Assembly (NCBI GenBank): GCA_019359595.1
Contig: JAHHGZ010000032.1
Coordinates: forward strand, 1-64,000
Direction of reading: 5' to 3'
From: Cyanomargarita calcarea GSE-NOS-MK-12-04C
GTDB taxonomy: Bacteria > Cyanobacteriota > Cyanobacteriia > Cyanobacteriales > Nostocaceae
DNA: 64,000 nucleotides
Shown: positions 38,260-48,178 of the stretch, in pieces
How positions within the stretch are numbered: the first letter of the stretch is position 1
Layout of the letters: every line of letters begins with the position of its first letter
Made by a program: the position numbers and the translations under genes
Notes under the pieces: generated by a model
Database searches by the model: none
Seen by the model: the letters and a program-made list of their open reading frames with translations, nothing else
What the model was told of the DNA's origin: nothing

Positions 38260-39180
38260 TCAAGAGCGTCGTACATTTAAACAACACCATTCTTTCCGCC
38301 GCCACAGGGTTGCAACTACCCAACCATACTGCTCTAAGGTATCAGCTACGGCTTTGGATTGCTCAAGTAAAATACCGCTAAAAATACCCCAAGTGGTTGA
38401 TTTGACAATCGCACCCATCTGGGGAATTAATTCAATAATTACATCCGCCAAAATATTGCAGACAATACCATCTACTGGTTCATCCAGCATTTTTGCTAAA
38501 ACATCTACACTTCCCAGGGCTGGGATCAATTTTTCTGGGTCAACAAGATTGAGCGTGCGATTGCTGATGGTTGATTTTACTGCTAGAGGGTCAGTATCTA
38601 CGGCATAAGCTTTTTTTGCTCCCAATAGCAGTGCCCCAACAGAAAGGATACCAGACCCACAGCCAATATCCGCAATCACCACACCTTCATGATGTGCCTC
38701 TGTTTCCATAAATGACCTGGGAATCTCGCTAAATCGCATTTCTAACGATTCCAAGCACAACTGAGTGGTGGCATGATTGCCTGTACCAAAGGCGACACCA
38801 GGGTCAAGTTTAATAATTAATCGGTCTGAAGCTTCTGGTAATGGTAGCCATGCGGGGTTGATGAGAAAGCGATCGCCTATTTCTTGCGGTTGCCAATGTT
38901 GTTTCCAGCTAGTGGACCAATCTTCTTCATCAATCAAGTGCCATTTTAAAGCAGGGGCAGCTAACCCAACACACAAAGCATCTTGACGCAGCCAGAGTCC
39001 AAGGGCGGCTAAATCTAACAGATGCGCTTGGAATTGCGGTAAATAAGCCCGCATTGCAAAGCTAGAGCCTTTACTTTCACTTGCACTACCACGACAGCCA
39101 AAATTTTCCAACCGCCAAAAGACAGACTCTTCTAGGGCTGGCTCACATAAAATTTCTAATTCCCACCAAGTGTTTGTCAC
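38260..39180 (-). CDS. prmA: Ribosomal protein L11 methyltransferase
   Basis: PrmA trimethylates L11 with S-adenosylmethionine. The 306-residue protein has an N-terminal substrate-recognition domain (NTWWELEI start) and a Rossmann methyltransferase domain with motif [20 protein letters not shown] (about 168-186) and the catalytic-region [18 protein letters not shown] near 130. The start codon is GTG at 39180. It follows serA on the same strand, 114 bp apart, with heptad repeats between; this pairing is common in cyanobacteria. Confidence 0.95.
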   Translation of the reverse strand: MTNTWWELEILCEPALEESVFWRLENFGCRGSASESKGSSFAMRAYLPQFQAHLLDLAALGLWLRQDALCVGLAAPALKWHLIDEEDWSTSWKQHWQPQEIGDRFLINPAWLPLPEASDRLIIKLDPGVAFGTGNHATTQLCLESLEMRFSEIPRSFMETEAHHEGVVIADIGCGSGILSVGALLLGAKKAYAVDTDPLAVKSTISNRTLNLVDPEKLIPALGSVDVLAKMLDEPVDGIVCNILADVIIELIPQMGAIVKSTTWGIFSGILLEQSKAVADTLEQYGWVVATLWRRKEWCCLNVRRS

Positions 39181-39294
39181 AAAAAAAATGTTTGAGTTAA
39201 GAGTTAGAAGTTAGGAGTAAAGGAGGAAAGGAAGTGCAAGTCAAGTTGAGAAGTAGGAGTCTATTCCTCACCTTAACTCCTAACTCCTAACTCG
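39181..39294. repeat. Heptad repeats between serA and prmA
   Basis: GTTAAGAGTTAGAAGTTAGG (39194-39213) near one end and CCTTAACTCCTAACTCCTAA (39272-39291) near the other are inverse complements, so the spacer can fold into a hairpin. It begins at the serA stop codon. Confidence 0.65.
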
Positions 39295-40875
39295 TTATAA
39301 AGTTACTGTATACGCATCGCGAATTCCAGGTACTTTGGTAATCTCAGAGAGAATCCCATCTGGTAAGGGATCGTCTAACGAGAGAGCCATTACCGCATCA
39401 CCACGAAGGATTTTCCGACCTACCTGCATACTGGCAATATTGACATTAAAACTGCCCAGTAGGGAACCGAGTTTACCGATAATCCCTGGCATATCGCGGT
39501 GTAAGGTAAACAACATATACTTGCTAGGGGGGACGTTAATCGGGAAGTCATCTAGGTTTGTCAGGCGGATTTCTTTTTCACCTAATAAAGCACCCATCAC
39601 CGAATGAGTACCCAAATTACCTGTAGCTTCTAAATGTATCGAGGCTGAATAATCCCTCACAGAAGCATCGCGGGTTTCAATTACCCTAATTCCTCGTTCT
39701 TTCGCTTCGATGCTCGCGTTGACATAATTTACTCTCTCCCGCAAGGCTTGATAAAGTAAACCTTTGAGAGCAGCGACCACTATCGGTTGACTCTTATTCG
39801 TCGCAAGTTCGCCTTGTAACCGAATGTTCAGTAATTCTACTCGTCCCCCTGCTAGCTGTCCTACTAGGTTACCCAAGGTTTCGGCTAGCTGCATATAGGG
39901 TTTGAGTCCTTCCAAGACATCTGGTCCGAGTCCGGGAATATTCACCGCCGAACGCGCTGGTAGTCCTAGGAGGACATCCCGAATTTGTTCAGCCACATCT
40001 ATTGCCACATTTACTTGAGCCTCTGTGGTGGAAGCACCTAGGTGGGGGGTGAGGATGGCTTCTTTGCCCAAAGACCTTAAGGGGGATTCTCCTAATGGCT
40101 CGGACTCATACACATCTAAAGCCGCACCAGTGATTCTTCCTTCTTTCAAAGCGATCGCGAGAGCTTCTTCATCGATAATACCGCCGCGAGCGCAGTTAAT
40201 AATCCGGGCATTTGGCTTCATTTTTGCCAAACGTTCAGCATTGATTAAGTGGGTGGTTTCAGGCGTTTTGGGGATGTGCATTGTGATGTAATCAGCCTGC
40301 TGTACCAATAAATCCATATCTACCAACTGACAGCCAATCTGTTCTGCTCTGTCTGTCGAGATGAAAGGGTCATAGGCTAACAGCTTCATGCCCATCGCCT
40401 TGGCGACAGACGCAACATGGGAGCCAATTTTACCTAAACCCACGATGCCAAGTGTTTTTTTGTATACTTCGCCTCCGGTGAAAGACTTGCGATCCCATTC
40501 ACCGCGTTTGACGGAAGCATTTGCATCGGGGATGTAGCGAGACAAAGATAACATCATCGCTAGAGCATGTTCGGCAGCAGCTATTGTGTTTCCTTCTGGT
40601 GAGTTTACCACCACAATTCCTCGACGCGTGGCGGTGGGGACGTCCACATTATCCACCCCCACACCGGCACGACCAATAATTTTGAGTTGGGTCCCAGCTT
40701 CGATAATTTCTTTAGTCACGTGGGTACCGGAACGAATCATCAGCGCGTCGTATTCACCAATGATTTCTACAAGTTCCGCTGGTTTTAAGCCGGTTTTTAC
40801 ATCAACAGTGGCAACTTGGGATAGAATGTCAATCCCAGCCTGGTCAATTGGATCGGAGACGAGAACCTTAGACAT
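39295..40875 (-). CDS. serA: D-3-phosphoglycerate dehydrogenase
   Basis: SerA oxidises 3-phosphoglycerate to 3-phosphohydroxypyruvate, the first step of the phosphorylated serine pathway. The 526-residue type I enzyme has the substrate domain (1-100), the NAD domain (LGIVGLGKIGSHVA near 143-156), the catalytic Arg/Glu/His set (NCARGGIIDEEAL near 228, HLGASTTEAQ near 280), an intervening ASB domain and a C-terminal ACT domain (about 455-526), which senses serine. ATG 40875. Very secure. Confidence 0.97.
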   Translation of the reverse strand: MSKVLVSDPIDQAGIDILSQVATVDVKTGLKPAELVEIIGEYDALMIRSGTHVTKEIIEAGTQLKIIGRAGVGVDNVDVPTATRRGIVVVNSPEGNTIAAAEHALAMMLSLSRYIPDANASVKRGEWDRKSFTGGEVYKKTLGIVGLGKIGSHVASVAKAMGMKLLAYDPFISTDRAEQIGCQLVDMDLLVQQADYITMHIPKTPETTHLINAERLAKMKPNARIINCARGGIIDEEALAIALKEGRITGAALDVYESEPLGESPLRSLGKEAILTPHLGASTTEAQVNVAIDVAEQIRDVLLGLPARSAVNIPGLGPDVLEGLKPYMQLAETLGNLVGQLAGGRVELLNIRLQGELATNKSQPIVVAALKGLLYQALRERVNYVNASIEAKERGIRVIETRDASVRDYSASIHLEATGNLGTHSVMGALLGEKEIRLTNLDDFPINVPPSKYMLFTLHRDMPGIIGKLGSLLGSFNVNIASMQVGRKILRGDAVMALSLDDPLPDGILSEITKVPGIRDAYTVTL

Positions 40876-41314
40876 GATTGCTGATTTTGAAGCTAAAGGT
40901 TGCGAATGGTGGACTTTTAAGTTTAATGTTTATCGGTGGCAATTAAACGAGCAATTATTTCGTTGTATCAGATCCTCAGTTGAAGGGACAGTGCAGCGGT
41001 TCGGAGCATAATAATAAGATGAGTGTGGTTTTTGCGCCATCCTGTCGGTAAATATAAACCATCAATAGCGCCAAATATCTATATATTTATTAAATATTCC
41101 AAATATATATCGCCTTTGTGTCCCTTCGAGAATGGCGTTTTTCAAATTCAACAATCACTGACTGTAATATCTCATACCCAAATATTCCTCAGTAAAATCT
41201 TTATAATTAGAAATTTTTTTGATAATATGTAAATATTCGCACAGTTTAATTAAGTATTAATTGAGCAATGTATATTACCTGCCAGAAACAAGTGAAATCA
41301 CTTTGGTATCAAGC

Positions 41315-41758
41315 ATGAGTGATATTGAAAAAGTTATTAAAATTAGTCAAAAAGTAGAAGTAATTCTCAGAGATAGATACAATGCCCAGGGGCATGGATT
41401 GGGTGAATTATATAGAAATGTAGAAAACAAGCTTGATGCCGATTTAATCAAACAACTCAGACAAATAAATTATATTAGAAATGAAGTAGTCCACAATCCT
41501 GATTATAATTTAGCTAAAGATAAACAGCGTTTTTTTAGATTGTCTAAAGATGTTTTAATAAAGTTAAGTGTAGAGAAAACAAAACAGCCGTCTTTCTCAA
41601 AAGGTATACATTTCTTCTCTCTAATAAGTTGGTATAAAATTTTATATGGTTTGATTGTTTTAGGATTAATTGGGCTTTTGTATGTAACTGTGATTCCTGC
41701 GTATCAACTCAAACGAGATTCTATACCTGCAGATAAATTTAAAATAAATACAAATTGA
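41315..41758 (+). CDS. HEPN-like protein with C-terminal membrane helix
   Basis: About 147 residues from ATG 41315 (a TTG at 41261 would add 18). The first 90 residues are all-helical and contain RQINYIRNEVVHNPDYNL; RNEVVH fits the Rx4-6H motif of HEPN/DUF4145-type domains, which in some proteins is a ribonuclease site. A membrane helix follows (about 110-130, LIVLGLIGLLYVTVI), and the short tail is polar. It has no partner nucleotidyltransferase gene nearby. Its TGA stop is part of dispersed repeat copy D. Confidence 0.6.
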   Translation: MSDIEKVIKISQKVEVILRDRYNAQGHGLGELYRNVENKLDADLIKQLRQINYIRNEVVHNPDYNLAKDKQRFFRLSKDVLIKLSVEKTKQPSFSKGIHFFSLISWYKILYGLIVLGLIGLLYVTVIPAYQLKRDSIPADKFKINTN

Positions 41759-41784
41759 ATGAAGGAAGAAGGAAGAAGGAGGTT
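41757..41784 (+). repeat. Dispersed repeat, copy D (module 1 only)
   Basis: TTGAATGAAGGAAGAAGG followed by AAGAAGGAGGTT, overlapping the stop codon of the HEPN-like gene exactly as copy C overlaps the TolC-like stop. Module 2 is missing; panB ends 39 bp further on the other strand. Confidence 0.8.
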
Positions 41785-41822
41785 ATAAAATTTTGTTGGT
41801 AAAACCCGCCATTTTATAGGGG

Positions 41823-42596
41823 CTACTCTGGAAACTTTCGCTCTCTAACTTCAACACTAAAATCCTGTACTGCTTTAGCGATCGCTTGCCGCATATTTGT
41901 ATAAACTTTAGCAAAAGGTGGTTGCTTCTCCGAAAGTCCAATTACATCAGAAGTTACTAAAACTTGACCATCACAATGGACTCCCGCCCCAATCCCAATC
42001 GTAGGAATACGTAGTTTATTCGTAATTTTTAATGCTAAATCGGTGGGGATATGCTCTAAAACGATAGAAAATGCCCCCGCTTGTTCTAGAGCTTGAGCCT
42101 CATTTAAAATCCGGTTAGATGCTTCCTCAGTCTTTCCCTGTTGCCTTAAACCCAATTGGTGTATAGACTGCGGTGTCAAACCTACATGAGCCATCACCGG
42201 AATTCCAGCTTGCACCAACCGGGCTACAGTTTCCAGCATTGCCGGATATGCACCCTCCAATTTCACAGCCTGCGCTCCAGTTTCTTTTAAAACCCTACCC
42301 GCTGAGTGCATCGCTTGTTGGAGACTTTCTTGATACGTCAGGAATGGTAAATCTACCACCATCAAAGCTTGCTTTACTCCACGTCGCACAGATTTGGCAT
42401 GGTATATCATCTCATCCAAAGTAATGGGTAGTGTAGTCTCATGCCCCAACACCACCGCCATTGAGTCACCCACCAAAATTAAATCTGTTCCAGCAGCATC
42501 TAGAATTTGGGCAATTATATAATCCCAAGCGGTCAATGCCACAATTGAACGCCCTTGTTCTTTCCATCGAATTAATTGTTGGGGAGTGACTGGCAT
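41823..42596 (-). CDS. panB: 3-methyl-2-oxobutanoate hydroxymethyltransferase
   Basis: PanB makes ketopantoate from 2-ketoisovalerate and methylene-THF, the first committed step of pantothenate synthesis. The 257-residue TIM-barrel protein shows [26 protein letters not shown] (Mg site Asp), [21 protein letters not shown]-like and [15 protein letters not shown]. Length is normal for the family. Monocistronic, with heptad repeats on its 5' side. Confidence 0.95.
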   Translation of the reverse strand: MPVTPQQLIRWKEQGRSIVALTAWDYIIAQILDAAGTDLILVGDSMAVVLGHETTLPITLDEMIYHAKSVRRGVKQALMVVDLPFLTYQESLQQAMHSAGRVLKETGAQAVKLEGAYPAMLETVARLVQAGIPVMAHVGLTPQSIHQLGLRQQGKTEEASNRILNEAQALEQAGAFSIVLEHIPTDLALKITNKLRIPTIGIGAGVHCDGQVLVTSDVIGLSEKQPPFAKVYTNMRQAIAKAVQDFSVEVRERKFPE

Positions 42597-42767
42597 TTTT
42601 AAAGTTAGGAGTTATGAGTTGGGAGTTAAGAATAGGGAATCGGAGTTAAGAATTAGGAGTAAAAGTTAGATAATAGATTTAAAAGTTAGGAATCCGACAT
42701 CAAAGCATTGAATTTCACCAAATTTTCAATTCCTAACTCCTAACTCCTAACTCCTAACTCCTAACCT
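42597..42767. repeat. Heptad repeat block between panB and propeller gene
   Basis: GTTAGGAGTTATGAGTTGGG-type units next to panB and at least five CTAACTC units (42735-42765) on the same strand further on; the two halves are inverse complements and can form a long imperfect hairpin. Confidence 0.7.
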
Positions 42768-43904
42768 TTATTTTACTGCCCGACTAAAGGCCAAATGTGG
42801 TTTTGCGCCTTGGGTTTTCGGCATCAACCAAGCGAGACCTTCAGTGGTACCAATCCATAGTTTATTACCAAGGTCTGGGGCTAGGGCAAGGACTCGACTT
42901 GAAGGAAGACCAGCAACTTCGTCTAATACGGCTCCTGTATTTGGATTTAATCTTAACAAACCATTATTAGTACCTACCCAAACACTACCATCTTTAGCAA
43001 AGCGTACTGATGCTACATTGCGTCCGCGCAGTCTGGTTACAGACCGCAGTACGATACCATTTTTTGGGTTAATTACTAGCAAATTATTCGGCATTCCCGC
43101 CCAAATTAATCCTTGGGGACTAATCGCTAAGGTTTGTACCGTTGTCCCTGGTAGATTATCAATCCGCTTCATGATAAAACCATTGGCAGTATTAATTCTG
43201 ACGACGCCATCAAGAGTTCCAACCCAAAGTTGACCTTCTGCATCTAAAGTTAAAGCGTTAGCGCTGACACCAGGCAGATTTTTCACTGTAGTCATAATTA
43301 AGCCTTGGTCTGGACTAATTAAAGCCAAGCCGTTATCTGTTCCCGTCCACAAATAACCCCGTTTGTCAAGTAACAATGACAATACTCGTTTGGAAGGTAA
43401 AAATAAATTTTGCGCTGTAATTTCGCTACTGCGGGGGTCTACTCGTTTCAATCCTTCGTAAGTTCCGACCCACAAGCGTCCAACTTTATCTTCAGCTAAA
43501 GCACCGATCGCCAGATTCGGTAAACTCACACGAGCCAAAATCTTACCAGTGTTAGGGTCAATCCGCGATAACCCACGCCATGAACCCACCCAGAGATTAC
43601 CAATAAAATCTCCTTGTAAAGCATTAACACGATAATCAACGCCTTGCAAACGTTCTTGTAGCCGCCGTTCGTCGGGTAAGGGGTCTTTTTGTGGCGGTGG
43701 GGCGTTTGCTGGATATCTCGGTGTTAACTCAGATGGGTCAACTACTATGCTTTTTTCGGCATTAGCAGGGGTCGTTCCCTCCAATGTAAATATACTCACT
43801 AGAGCTAGTGACCCCAGCAGGGCACAACTAATCAATAAACTAATCGGCTTGTGTAACAACACCACAGTAAAACTTCCTTTAGAGAAACTAACCAAAGCTT
43901 CCAT
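42768..43904 (-). CDS. Secreted seven-bladed Reg_prop propeller protein
   Basis: A 378-residue protein with an N-terminal signal or anchor (about 20-50, ending near TTPANAEK) and seven repeats of the two-component-regulator propeller type. Each has the core LWVGTxxGLxRIxPxTG; examples are GNLWVGSWRGLSRIDPNTG, GRLWVGTYEGLKRVDPRS and GSVWVGTNNGLLRLNPNTG. Seven blades make one closed propeller. Unlike hybrid sensor kinases with this module there is no kinase or DNA-binding domain, so it is a free extracytoplasmic propeller of unknown ligand. Confidence 0.85.
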   Translation of the reverse strand: MEALVSFSKGSFTVVLLHKPISLLISCALLGSLALVSIFTLEGTTPANAEKSIVVDPSELTPRYPANAPPPQKDPLPDERRLQERLQGVDYRVNALQGDFIGNLWVGSWRGLSRIDPNTGKILARVSLPNLAIGALAEDKVGRLWVGTYEGLKRVDPRSSEITAQNLFLPSKRVLSLLLDKRGYLWTGTDNGLALISPDQGLIMTTVKNLPGVSANALTLDAEGQLWVGTLDGVVRINTANGFIMKRIDNLPGTTVQTLAISPQGLIWAGMPNNLLVINPKNGIVLRSVTRLRGRNVASVRFAKDGSVWVGTNNGLLRLNPNTGAVLDEVAGLPSSRVLALAPDLGNKLWIGTTEGLAWLMPKTQGAKPHLAFSRAVK

Positions 43905-44865
43905 ATATAGAGCGATGCCCTTTGGTCTAATTACAGTGTTCCCCTACTGTCGTATGTTCTAAACCTCAACGGCAAGTTTTCTCAAATCAGAACCAAGATT
44001 GTGCTTCATACGCAGAACTGGACTATCTCCACGAAGATGGGGCAGGAAGAACAAACAAACTGTTACGCAAAAACTTGTCTTGCCTAGCCTTGTCTGCGAC
44101 ACGCAAAGCGAACAAGAAGGCGTATCCCTGACGAGAGCGCAACGCTCGCGGTTCATTATTCCGTATATTCTGCCTAAATCATGCTAATATACTTTCCCCC
44201 TTAACTAAGCATAAAAAGCGTCATTATTGAAACTTTGTAAAGTATTTGTAACAAAATGTTTAATAAATTATGTAATAACAAATTCATATACAAAAGTTAA
44301 GAATATTCAAAGAAGAACTTATTGAAAAATTGATATATTGTATAACTAGCTGCAAATTACGTGGTGTGCGATTTTTGTCTTTAGCTTGCGACCCTTCTAA
44401 ATGAACCTCAAGAAAAGTTTCTCTTTGTCTATTTACCCTGTACGGGGAAAAAGTGAGGATACCGGAAGATTGGAATGCATACCAATTTTCTGTCGTCCTC
44501 AAGTATTCCCAAGTGGGGAGATTAAGTTAAGGGCTATCCTCGGTTATATCGGGGTTTTTGGGTCAAAAAGGTTTAGTGGGGTGCTAGGAAAAGATAAAAA
44601 AAGAATTTTGATTCCGACAAACGAGTGAAAAGCAATCATCGTACGATTAATCGTTGCGCGATGTTGAAATGTCATGACATGAGTAAGGGTTTATTTACCT
44701 GTTTGCTCGTACGTCAATAACAGATGATTTCTGCTCTTTGCTAAAGACAACCCCTAAAAAATATTCCTTATTTTTTCTTTGCTTGGGAAAACAGTCAAGG
44801 TGAGGGTAAGTTGCACGGAACGTAATTTGTAAGTAATAAAAGAGTGACTTATTGGAAGGGTAAAT
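43905..44865 (+). promoter_or_regulatory. Long rbcL upstream region
   Basis: A 960-bp gene-free region before rbcL. The distal part (43980-44160) has GC-richer repeated-type DNA with GAGCGCAACGCTC hairpin. The proximal 600 bp are A/T-rich and must contain the rbc promoter and leader; long rbcL leaders are known in Anabaena. No exact GTA-N8-TAC NtcA site was seen. SD-like GGAAGGG is 8 bases before the rbcL ATG. Confidence 0.5.
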
Positions 44866-46296
44866 ATGTCCTACGCGCAAACGAAGACCCAGAGCAAAAC
44901 AGGGTATCAGGCTGGGGTTAAGGATTACAGATTAACTTATTACACCCCGGATTACACACCAAAAGATACAGATCTGTTAGCAGCATTCCGGATGACTCCC
45001 CAACCTGGTGTTCCACCTGAAGAAGCTGGGGCTGCTGTCGCGGCTGAGTCTTCTACCGGTACTTGGACAACGGTATGGACTGACTTGCTTACCGACCTAG
45101 ACCGTTACAAAGGTCGTTGCTATGACATCGAACCCGTTCCTGGTGAAGATAACCAGTATATCGCTTACGTTGCCTATCCTCTGGACTTGTTTGAGGAAGG
45201 TTCTGTAACCAATATGTTGACCTCGATTGTGGGTAACGTATTTGGATTCAAAGCCTTACGGGCATTGCGTTTGGAAGACTTACGCATTCCTGTAGCTTAC
45301 TTAAAGACATTCCAAGGGCCTCCTCACGGTATCCAAGTTGAGCGCGACAAGTTAAACAAATACGGTCGTCCCTTACTCGGTTGTACCATCAAACCCAAAT
45401 TGGGTCTGTCCGCTAAGAACTACGGACGTGCTGTATACGAATGCTTGCGCGGTGGTTTGGACTTCACCAAAGACGACGAAAACATTAACTCGGCACCATT
45501 CCAAAGATGGCGCGATCGCTTCTTATTTGTAGCAGACGCGATCCACAAAGCCCAAGCGGAAACAGGTGAAATCAAAGGTCACTACCTAAACGTAACCGCT
45601 CCCACCTGCGAACAAATGTTGGAACGGGCTGAGTACGCCAAAGAACTCAAAATGCCCATTGTTATGCACGATTACCTGACCGCAGGTTTCACAGCTAACA
45701 CCACATTGGCTCACTGGTGTCGCAAGAACGGTCTGTTGTTGCACATTCACCGCGCAATGCACGCCGTAATCGACCGTCAGAAGAACCACGGTATCCACTT
45801 CCGTGTATTAGCTAAGTGCTTGCGGATGTCTGGTGGTGACCACATCCACACCGGAACCGTTGTCGGGAAGTTAGAAGGCGAACGCGGCATTACAATGGGC
45901 TTCGTTGATTTACTCCGCGAAAACTACGTAGAGCAAGACAAGTCTCGCGGTATCTACTTCACCCAAGACTGGGCTTCTATGCCCGGAGTAATGGCAGTTG
46001 CTTCCGGTGGTATCCACGTATGGCACATGCCCGCATTGGTAGAAATCTTCGGTGATGATTCCGTACTGCAATTCGGTGGTGGTACTCTCGGTCACCCCTG
46101 GGGTAACGCTCCTGGTGCAACCGCTAACCGGGTAGCATTGGAAGCTTGTATCCAAGCACGTAACGAAGGTCGCAACATGGCTCGTGAAGGTAACGACGTT
46201 ATCCGCGAAGCTTGTAAGTGGTCACCTGAATTAGCAGTTGCTTGCGAACTGTGGAAAGAAATCAAGTTCGAGTTCGAGGCAATGGATACCGTTTGA
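44866..46296 (+). CDS. rbcL: RuBisCO large subunit, form IB
   Basis: The catalytic subunit of ribulose-1,5-bisphosphate carboxylase/oxygenase, in carboxysomes with eight small subunits. The 476-residue protein keeps the catalytic Lys in TIKPKLGLS, the carbamylated Lys in [11 protein letters not shown], loop 6 VGKLEGER and the C-terminal core [10 protein letters not shown]. The sequence is of green-type form IB. First gene of rbcL-rbcX-rbcS, all in one direction. ATG 44866 follows GGAAGGG. Confidence 0.99.
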   Translation: MSYAQTKTQSKTGYQAGVKDYRLTYYTPDYTPKDTDLLAAFRMTPQPGVPPEEAGAAVAAESSTGTWTTVWTDLLTDLDRYKGRCYDIEPVPGEDNQYIAYVAYPLDLFEEGSVTNMLTSIVGNVFGFKALRALRLEDLRIPVAYLKTFQGPPHGIQVERDKLNKYGRPLLGCTIKPKLGLSAKNYGRAVYECLRGGLDFTKDDENINSAPFQRWRDRFLFVADAIHKAQAETGEIKGHYLNVTAPTCEQMLERAEYAKELKMPIVMHDYLTAGFTANTTLAHWCRKNGLLLHIHRAMHAVIDRQKNHGIHFRVLAKCLRMSGGDHIHTGTVVGKLEGERGITMGFVDLLRENYVEQDKSRGIYFTQDWASMPGVMAVASGGIHVWHMPALVEIFGDDSVLQFGGGTLGHPWGNAPGATANRVALEACIQARNEGRNMAREGNDVIREACKWSPELAVACELWKEIKFEFEAMDTV

Positions 46297-46390
46297 TCTG
46301 AAGTTAGGAGTTAGGAGTTAAGAGTTAGGAGTTAAATTGATTCATAACTCATAACTGACAACTCATAACTCATGAAGGCTGGGGTCAAGC
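46297..46390. repeat. Heptad repeats in the rbcL-rbcX spacer
   Basis: GTTAGGA units (46304-46336) then CATAACT units (46341-46372). Tandem heptads in the rbcL-rbcX spacer are known from Nostoc and relatives, which fits the proposed lineage. Confidence 0.8.
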
Positions 46391-46756
46391 ATGAATATTA
46401 AGCAAATTGCAACGGACACAGCTAAGACGCTGCAAAGCTACCTAACTTATCAGTCGGTGAAAACAGTGTTAGCTCAACTAGGGGAAACCAATCCTCCCTT
46501 GGCGTATTGGTTGCACAACTTCTCTGCTGACAAAATTCAGGATGGAGAAGCCTATCTTGAGCAACTGTTCAAAGAAAAGCCAGATTTGGCTTTGCGAATC
46601 ATGGTAGTTAGGGAACACATAGCCGAAGAAGTCGCAGAATTCTTACCAGAAATGGTTCGCACTGGGATTGCGCAAGGCAACATGCTGCACCGTCGTCAGC
46701 ATCTAGAGCGAATTACGCAATTAGATTTATCGAACCCCAGCTCTCAATCAGAATAG
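46391..46756 (+). CDS. rbcX: RuBisCO assembly chaperone RbcX
   Basis: RbcX dimers clamp the C-terminal tail of newly folded RbcL and assist assembly of the L8 core. The 121-residue all-helical protein matches family length; the core QLGETNPPLAYWLHNFSA and LFKEKPDLALRIMVVREHIA are typical. It sits between rbcL and rbcS, as in most beta-cyanobacteria with this operon layout. Confidence 0.96.
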   Translation: MNIKQIATDTAKTLQSYLTYQSVKTVLAQLGETNPPLAYWLHNFSADKIQDGEAYLEQLFKEKPDLALRIMVVREHIAEEVAEFLPEMVRTGIAQGNMLHRRQHLERITQLDLSNPSSQSE

Positions 46757-46801
46757 TTTTTCAACTGATAAGTCGAAAATATCAACCCATTATCACCAAC
46801 C

Positions 46802-47137
46802 ATGCAAACGTTACCAAAAGAGCGTCGTTACGAAACCCTTTCCTACCTACCTCCCCTGTCTGACGCTCAAATCGCCAAACAACTCCAGTACATCTTGGAG
46901 AATGGCTATATTCCAGCAATCGAATTTAACGAAAAATCCGATCCAACCGAATTCTACTGGACATTGTGGAAGCTACCCTTGTTCAACGCTAGAACCACTC
47001 AAGAAGTCCTGAACGAAGTTCAATCTTGCCGTTCTCAATATGGTAACTGTTTTATCCGTGTAGTCGGTTTCGACAACATCAAGCAGTGTCAAATTCAGAG
47101 CTTTATCGTTCATAAGCCCAGCACCAGCAGATACTAA
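46802..47137 (+). CDS. rbcS: RuBisCO small subunit, form IB
   Basis: The 111-residue small subunit caps the L8 core. [24 protein letters not shown] and the RuBisCO_small motif [13 protein letters not shown] are clear (written here in parts no longer than allowed: [14 protein letters not shown] and [10 protein letters not shown]). Last gene of the rbcLXS unit, followed directly by a hairpin at 47142-47171. Confidence 0.98.
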   Translation: MQTLPKERRYETLSYLPPLSDAQIAKQLQYILENGYIPAIEFNEKSDPTEFYWTLWKLPLFNARTTQEVLNEVQSCRSQYGNCFIRVVGFDNIKQCQIQSFIVHKPSTSRY

Positions 47138-47141
47138 AAAA

Positions 47142-47171
47142 TGTAGAGACGTTATATGTAACGTCTTACAT
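47142..47171 (+). terminator. Hairpin after rbcS (GTAGAGACG family, copy 3)
   Basis: TGTAGAGACGTTA and TAACGTCTTACA pair with one bulged base across a short loop, five bases after the rbcS stop. It belongs to the dispersed hairpin family also found at 2075 and 37242. It may end or stabilise the rbc transcript. Confidence 0.6.
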
Positions 47172-47338
47172 GTAATTTAGTTTATACCTTATGGGAGAGG
47201 TGGAGCTACCCAGCTCTCCTGTTTACTTGATTTGAAACGCAGAGGAACGCTAGAGTTAGACGCAAGGTAAAGCAGAGAAAAACTCCGCATCCCTCTGCGT
47301 TAACTTTTGTGTAATTTTACGTTTTCGATATATTAAAA

Positions 47339-47956
47339 GTGAAATCAGAACATCTATCGGAAGTTAGAATTTGTTTCGTTGGCGAATCTTTTGTCAATGG
47401 GACAGGCGACCCAGAATGCCTGGGTTGGACGGGTAGGATATGTGTTGATGCGAACAAAAAAGGTCATGATATTACGTACTATAATTTGGGAGTTAGGCGA
47501 GAGACTACTACCGAATTAAAAAAACGTTCGTTAAGAGAAATTTCTTATCGTTTACCGAAAGAATACGACGGTAGAGTAGTATTTTCTTTTGGAGTGAATG
47601 ATACCTATTTTGAAAATGGTAAAACCCGTGTTTCAACTGTAAATTCTATATTAAATACTCGGCAAATATTAACTGAAGCGAAAAAGTTATATCCAGTTTT
47701 GATGGTAAGTCCCCCACCAGTTGCAGATAAAGAGCATAATCAGAGAATTTCTGATTTATCTAAACAGTTTACTTTGATTTGCAAGAGATTGGATATACCT
47801 TATTTAGATGTATTTTCCAAATTGGAAAGTTCAACTATTTGGATGGATGATGTGAAAAATCATGATGGTGCCCATCCCAATAAGGCAGGTTATCAAGAAT
47901 TCGCTGAAATTGTCAAAAATTGGGATAGTTGGTTAAATTGGTTTCCTAGTGTTTAG
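47339..47956 (+). CDS. SGNH/GDSL-type hydrolase
   Basis: A 205-residue esterase or lipase-like protein. Block I is FVGESFVNGTG (catalytic Ser in GES), block III FSFGVNDTYF (GxND) and block V DGAHPNKAGY (DxxH). The start is a GTG at 47339, 11 residues before block I; no signal peptide is visible, so it is probably cytosolic. It lies just downstream of rbcS but is separated by a hairpin. The substrate cannot be told. Confidence 0.85.
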   Translation: MKSEHLSEVRICFVGESFVNGTGDPECLGWTGRICVDANKKGHDITYYNLGVRRETTTELKKRSLREISYRLPKEYDGRVVFSFGVNDTYFENGKTRVSTVNSILNTRQILTEAKKLYPVLMVSPPPVADKEHNQRISDLSKQFTLICKRLDIPYLDVFSKLESSTIWMDDVKNHDGAHPNKAGYQEFAEIVKNWDSWLNWFPSV

Positions 47957-47961
47957 GAAGT

Positions 47962-48178
47962 AGTAGTCCATGTCATTCGCTATGATGGGTACTGTAGTGG
48001 CAATTCATGAATTGCCACTACGAGAAATTAAACTATGAACCCATCAAAATTAATGACATGGAGTACTAGTACTCCATGTCATTAATTTTGATGGATGTAG
48101 AGACGCAAAATTTCGGCTCTCTATAAGGTTTTCAACACCCAACCAACCCCTCAGAACTAATGACATGAAGTACTAGGA
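47962..48178. repeat. Nested palindromic repeat element
   Basis: A unit of about 28 bases (AGTACTCCATGTCATT followed by AATTTTGATGG) occurs four times in alternating orientation: 47964-47990, 48040-48067 (inverted), 48068-48094, and a partial inverted copy at 48159-48176. Units two and three form a perfect 54-bp palindrome (48041-48094). A separate perfect 28-bp palindrome (47994-48021, GTAGTGGCAATTCA and its inverse) fills the loop between units one and two. No coding capacity. Confidence 0.9.

Noticed and set aside
43959-44187. Overlapping frames upstream of rbcL
   Set aside because: They run through repeat-like DNA with a GAGCG hairpin and have no family pattern.
44200-44865. NtcA operator before rbcL
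   Set aside because: I looked for GTA-N8-TAC; only pairs with wrong spacing (for example N10 near 44685) were found.
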